A stretch of DNA of 64,000 nucleotides from CAZVLQ01 sp964628185 (GTDB taxonomy: Bacteria; Pseudomonadota; Zetaproteobacteria; Mariprofundales; Mariprofundaceae), in assembly GCA_964628185.1 (NCBI GenBank), contig CAZVLQ010000002.1, positions 66,600 to 130,599 of the forward strand, given 5' to 3'. How positions within the stretch are numbered: position 1 is the stretch's first letter; the number at the start of each line of letters is the position of its first letter. This document shows, one piece after another, positions 60,497 to 64,000 of this stretch. Both the position numbers and the translations under genes were made by a program. The notes beneath the pieces are model-generated. The model made no database searches. It had not been told where the DNA came from and worked only from the letters and a program-made list of their open reading frames with translations.

Positions 60497-61682
60497 CTCG
60501 ATAATACAGCAGCACCTTGCGTACTGCCTCGATGACATCCGCAACGTCGTCATCTGATAGCGCCGCTGACAGCGGCAGGCTGATGGTGCGTTCGGATATC
60601 CATGTGGCATTCGGAAACTGTCCTGGCGAAAGTTGAAACTTATCGCGGTAATAAGGGTGCAGATGCAGGGCAATGAAATGAATACCGGTCCCGATATTTT
60701 CCCTGTGCAATGCCTGCATAATGGAATCCCGATCCACCCGCAGGGCCTCCAGGTCCAGCAGTAACGTATATAAATGCCGTGCATGCCTGTCTCCCTCCCG
60801 CACTGCGGCGGGCAAATACACGGGAAGGTCTGAAAATGCCGCATCATATTGCCGCCAGATATCCTCACGCCGCTTCAGGTACTGCTCAATCCTCGGGAGC
60901 TGGTGTATGCCGAAGGCCGCCTGTAAATCCATCATGTTTGCCTTGAAGCCCAGCGCCAAAACCTGGTAATGCCTGAAGCCATCGTCGCTGTAGCGTTGCC
61001 AGGCGCCGCGGGACAACCCGTGCAAGGCCAGCATTTCTGCGCGTGCCGCCCAGTCCTTTCGACCCGTTGTCAACATGCCGCCTTCACCGGTCACCAGATT
61101 CTTTGTAACGTAAAAAGAAAAACAGGTGGCATCCGAGATCGAGCCAATTTTCCGGCCCTGGGATACCCCTTCAATGGCATGGGCCGCATCCTCAACCACA
61201 ATCAGGCCATGATCCCGGGCCAGTTTCCCGATGTGGCCCATGTCACAGGGCCGCCCGGCCATATGGACGGGAATTACGGCTTTAGTTCGGGGCGTGATGG
61301 CTGCCTCAACCGTCTCCGGCGCCATGTTCATGGTTTCACGGTCCACATCAATAAAGACCGGCCTGGCCCCGGCATGGATGACGGCATTCGCCGTAGCGCA
61401 AAACGTCATGGCGGGAACAATGACTTCATCGCCGGACCCTATCCCGGCGGCCAGCAGGCTGATCTGAAGCGCCGCCGTGCATGAATGCATGGCGACTGCA
61501 TAATCCGCCCCGGCATAGCTCCTGAACATTTCCTCAAAGCGCGCAACCTTTGGTCCCGTACCGATCCAGCCGGAGCGAATGCTGTCCACTACCTCATCGA
61601 TTTCAGCCTGCCCTATCTTTGGCGAACCGAAGACAAGATAATTTTGTCGCACGGGGGCACTGTTTTTAATGGCCGGTTTCAA
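60405..61682 (-). CDS. DegT/DnrJ/EryC1 family sugar aminotransferase
   Basis: This 425-residue PLP enzyme aminates a keto-sugar nucleotide. It has GTGPKVARFEE, the HSCTAALQISLLA helix, EDAAHAIEG and the PLP lysine in SFYVTKNLVTGEGGM. The start is TTG at 61682 with AAGGAG 8 bases upstream; there is no ATG nearby. The normal family end is near LLYYR. A 30-residue Pro/Lys-rich tail continues antisense to the last 92 bp of the GT39 gene, suggesting loss of an earlier stop. It probably supplies an amino sugar for the adjacent polysaccharide genes. Confidence 0.88.
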   Translation of the reverse strand: MKPAIKNSAPVRQNYLVFGSPKIGQAEIDEVVDSIRSGWIGTGPKVARFEEMFRSYAGADYAVAMHSCTAALQISLLAAGIGSGDEVIVPAMTFCATANAVIHAGARPVFIDVDRETMNMAPETVEAAITPRTKAVIPVHMAGRPCDMGHIGKLARDHGLIVVEDAAHAIEGVSQGRKIGSISDATCFSFYVTKNLVTGEGGMLTTGRKDWAARAEMLALHGLSRGAWQRYSDDGFRHYQVLALGFKANMMDLQAAFGIHQLPRIEQYLKRREDIWRQYDAAFSDLPVYLPAAVREGDRHARHLYTLLLDLEALRVDRDSIMQALHRENIGTGIHFIALHLHPYYRDKFQLSPGQFPNATWISERTISLPLSAALSDDDVADVIEAVRKVLLYYRVKASSKDKGGAREWDRPLPACPDSHPAAQP

Positions 61683-61818
61683 TCCTGTGGCTCCTTGTGG
61701 AAAGGCAATCTGATTCAGCGCTTATGTACAAGATGATGAAAAGCAGACCATTATCCCTGCTTATTCACCCATATTACTGAACCGCTTCCTTGCCTGAGCG
61801 GTACAGGCTTAAGAGGCG

Positions 61819-62883
61819 TCAAAGCCGGCTGGCGCGCTGGCGCAGCAGATGGTCGGCCAGCACCAGCGCCAGCATGGCTTCGGCGATCGGGACGGCGCGG
61901 ATTCCGACACAGGGGTCATGCCGCCCCCTGGTGACGATCTCGGTTTCATTACCGTGCACATCCACCGTGGGACGGGGCTTGGCGATGGACGAGGTGGGCT
62001 TCAGGGCCAGACGCACACAAACAGCATCACCGTTCGAGATGCCGCCCAGAATCCCGCCGGCATGGTTGGTCACAAACCCTTCCTTGCGCATGGCATCCCC
62101 AAAATCTGAACCTTTCGCCTCGATACAGGCGAAACCATCGCCGATTTCCACGCCCTTGACCGCCTGGATGCTCATCATGGCCTTGGCAATATCGGCGTCC
62201 AGCTTGTCGAACACCGGCTCACCGAGTCCCGGCAGCATGCCATGCGCCGCAACGCGCACACTCGCGCCGATTGAGTCGCCTTCCTTGCGCAATGCATCCA
62301 GATAATCCGCCATTTTCACCGCGACCCCGGCGTCGGGACAGAAAAACGGATTGCGCGGAATTTCATCCGGATCGAAATGCGCGTGATCCACCGCAATCGG
62401 CCCGATCTGATCCACCCATCCGACAATACCGATCCCTGCATCCTCACTGAGCAGCTTTCTGGCGATGGCGCCCGCCGCAACGCGCATGGCGGTTTCACGT
62501 GCGCTGGCACGCCCGCCGCCGCGCCAGTCGCGGAAGCCATATTTCTCAAAATAGGTCATATCGGCATGGCCGGGGCGGAACTTGTCCTTGATCTCGTCAT
62601 AATCTCGGCTTTTCTGATCAGCGTTGTGAATCAGGAGACCGATGGGACAGCCGGTGGTTTTTCCCTGAAAAACACCCGAGAGAACTTCGACCCGATCGGC
62701 CTCATGCCGCTGGGAAGTGTACCTGGACTGGCCGGGCCGCCTGCGGTCCAGATCGGGCTGGATGTCCGCTTCGCAAAGCGGCAGTCCGGCCGGGCAACCA
62801 TCGACAATCGCCAGCAGCGCGGGGCCATGTGACTCCCCGGCTGTAGATACCCGGAAGATCTGGCCAAACGAGGAACCTGACAC
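61819..62883 (-). CDS. aroC: Chorismate synthase AroC
   Basis: AroC, a reduced-FMN enzyme, converts EPSP to chorismate for all aromatic amino acids and folate. The 354-residue protein has GESHGPALLAIVDG near the N-terminus, RPGHAD, the GGGRASARETA FMN/substrate loop and the SYRYGNE-type region replaced here by the typical GRHDPCVGIRAVPIAEAM. The start is GTG at 62883 with GGGAGG upstream. It begins 3 bp after the fabI stop, so both lie on one transcript. Confidence 0.95.
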   Translation of the reverse strand: MSGSSFGQIFRVSTAGESHGPALLAIVDGCPAGLPLCEADIQPDLDRRRPGQSRYTSQRHEADRVEVLSGVFQGKTTGCPIGLLIHNADQKSRDYDEIKDKFRPGHADMTYFEKYGFRDWRGGGRASARETAMRVAAGAIARKLLSEDAGIGIVGWVDQIGPIAVDHAHFDPDEIPRNPFFCPDAGVAVKMADYLDALRKEGDSIGASVRVAAHGMLPGLGEPVFDKLDADIAKAMMSIQAVKGVEIGDGFACIEAKGSDFGDAMRKEGFVTNHAGGILGGISNGDAVCVRLALKPTSSIAKPRPTVDVHGNETEIVTRGRHDPCVGIRAVPIAEAMLALVLADHLLRQRASRL

Positions 62884-62886
62884 GGA

Positions 62887-63669
62887 CTAATCCTCCCCGG
62901 GATCGCCTGCCCCGATGCTGAAACCACCATCGACATAAAGCACCTCGCCGGTGACCCCCGAAGCCCAGTCCGACAGCAGGTACGTAGCCGTGTTACCCAC
63001 TTCGTCCTGGGTGACATTGCGTTTCAACATGGCACCACGTGCGCCTTTGGCCATCAGGTGGCGGAAATCACCCACGCCGGATGCCGCCAGCGTGCGAATG
63101 GGACCGGCGGAAATTGCATTGACACGGATGCCGTCCGGACCCAGGTCCTGCGCCAGATAGCGGACGCTCGCCTCCAGCGCCGCTTTCGCCACACCCATCA
63201 CATTGTAGTTCGGCACGGCGCGCACGGCGCCCAGAAAGGTCATGGTCAGCATGGCGCCGCCGGGCTGCATCAGCCCGGCCGCCCGTTGCGCGCAGGCAAT
63301 AAAGGAATAAGCGGAAATATCAAGCGCCAGCTTGAAATCCGCCCGTGTCGTATCCATGAACCGTCCCTTGAGCGTATCCTTGTTGGCATAGGCGATGGAA
63401 TGTACGAGAAAATCCAGTCTTCCCCAACGCTGTTCAACTTTCTCGAAAAAACTGTCAAGTTGTTTATCATCACCAACGTCCAGCGATTCCACAAACAGGG
63501 CACCGGCCGTTTCCGCCAGTGGCTGTACACGCTTTTTCAGAGCATCGCCCAGATAGTTAAACCCAAGCTCCGCGCCCTCGCGCCGGCATGCCCTGGCGAT
63601 TCCCCAAGCTATGGATTTATCGTTGGCAATGCCAAGAACCAGTCCTTTCTTCCCGTTCAGCAATCCCAC
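62887..63669 (-). CDS. fabI: Enoyl-[acyl-carrier-protein] reductase FabI
   Basis: FabI reduces trans-2-enoyl-ACP with NADH, the last step of each fatty acid elongation round. The 260-residue divergent SDR begins MGLLNGKKGLVLGIANDKSIA and carries the FabI Tyr-x6-Lys active site in NYNVMGVAKAAL. It is of the triclosan-sensitive type. The start is GTG at 63669, with AAGGGAG 7 bases upstream. It is followed at once by aroC and is divergent from the HemJ-like partial gene. Confidence 0.95.
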   Translation of the reverse strand: MGLLNGKKGLVLGIANDKSIAWGIARACRREGAELGFNYLGDALKKRVQPLAETAGALFVESLDVGDDKQLDSFFEKVEQRWGRLDFLVHSIAYANKDTLKGRFMDTTRADFKLALDISAYSFIACAQRAAGLMQPGGAMLTMTFLGAVRAVPNYNVMGVAKAALEASVRYLAQDLGPDGIRVNAISAGPIRTLAASGVGDFRHLMAKGARGAMLKRNVTQDEVGNTATYLLSDWASGVTGEVLYVDGGFSIGAGDPGED

Positions 63670-63757
63670 AAACAGCTCCCTTTACCCAGTTTCGGAGAAC
63701 GCTATCAGCCCATTGGCAAAAGCGCACGCGTCCAGCCCGCATACTAAATGGGATGAC

Positions 63758-64000
63758 ATGTCCGGTGAAACATGGTTCTGGCTGAAGATGGCGCTGGTTG
63801 CCGTGCTGCCGGCCTTCCATAGTCATAACGGCATCGCCATCAAGGCCTTCGCGGCAGGTAAAAACACCCGGCCGCACACCTTCTACCGAAAGTACAATGA
63901 AATTCAGACGCTGATTCTGATTGCCGTGGTGATCCTGGTGGTGTCAGACCTTTTTGATAGCAGCGGTAAATCCGCGAAACAAGACCTGACCCCGAATTTG
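63758..64000 (+). CDS. HemJ/CopD-like membrane protein, C-terminal half only, runs off the window
   Basis: From the ATG at 63758 the frame stays open to the window edge (81 codons). Residues about 8-25 and 50-65 form two membrane helices around the loop FHSHNGIAIKAFAAGKNTRP. The segment FYRKYNEIQTLILIAVVILVV matches the C-terminal end of protoporphyrinogen oxidase HemJ, where an NEVPT-like motif precedes the last helix. The first two helices of HemJ are missing: upstream is an 88-bp gap and then fabI on the other strand. It may be a short paralogue or a 5'-truncated remnant. Confidence 0.55.
   Translation, partial: MSGETWFWLKMALVAVLPAFHSHNGIAIKAFAAGKNTRPHTFYRKYNEIQTLILIAVVILVVSDLFDSSGKSAKQDLTPNL

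Noticed and set aside
1..64000. CRISPR arrays, prophage genes, rRNA genes
   Set aside because: No regularly spaced repeats, integrase, capsid or tail genes, or 16S/23S/5S signatures were seen anywhere in the window.

Overview
The window is a gene-dense chromosomal segment of a Gram-negative proteobacterium, most likely a gammaproteobacterium. The outer-membrane LPS translocon LptD is followed by SurA and PdxA, and there are TsaB, a bacterial 4.5S SRP RNA, a complete dnaX-ybaB-recR operon and System II (ResB/ResC) cytochrome c maturation genes. I see no phage, plasmid or CRISPR signature. The lineage below class cannot be fixed from the sequence.

Layout. 1-5.4 kb (+): lptD (5' end missing), surA, pdxA, yqgE and a flavodoxin. 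5.5-9.5 kb: a CobC-like phosphatase, folE-hemH, then on the minus strand tRNA-Ser(GGA), an E. coli rtT-like tandem repeat of the tRNA 3' end, and the 4.5S RNA; then a cyclic-nucleotide-binding protein and a small CxxC protein. 9.6-17.8 kb (-): cstA, a DUF218 protein, sucA, sucB and an NCS2-type permease. 18-24 kb: a parvulin lipoprotein with a dicarboxylate transporter, a PAS membrane protein, and the arginine-degrading pair arginase/ornithine aminotransferase facing a RibD-type reductase. 24-41 kb: a surface-polysaccharide locus with four GT4 and one GT39 glycosyltransferases, asparagine synthase, two methyltransferases, a PIG-L deacetylase and a flippase. It is interrupted by an amidohydrolase/carboxylate-amine ligase pair, a mini c-type cytochrome and a lytic transglycosylase lipoprotein. 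41-54.6 kb: recR-ybaB-dnaX, rho, a low-Mr protein phosphatase, tsaB, a 252-bp inverted-repeat element, resC-resB, a divergent TsaC, purE, purD, a HepT/MntA toxin-antitoxin pair and purH. 54.7-64 kb: an unknown membrane protein, leuA behind an apparent leucine attenuator, a second polysaccharide locus (epimerase, GT2, GT39, DegT aminotransferase), fabI-aroC, and the C-terminal half of a HemJ-like protein running off the end.

How the genes work together. Central metabolism is represented by the 2-oxoglutarate dehydrogenase E1/E2 pair (E3 not in the window), purine synthesis (purE, purD, purH), chorismate, leucine, haem, folate and B6 genes. The two polysaccharide loci could build and modify one or two surface glycans; no polymerase or exosortase is visible. 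The ResBC system would mature c-type cytochromes, including the mini cytochrome.

The strongest unusual signals are the ribosome-mediated leucine attenuator before leuA, the rtT-like tRNA-Ser repeat, the MITE-like element directly upstream of tsaB, the E2 protein lacking its E3-binding domain, and several small uncharacterised proteins in tightly coupled operons.
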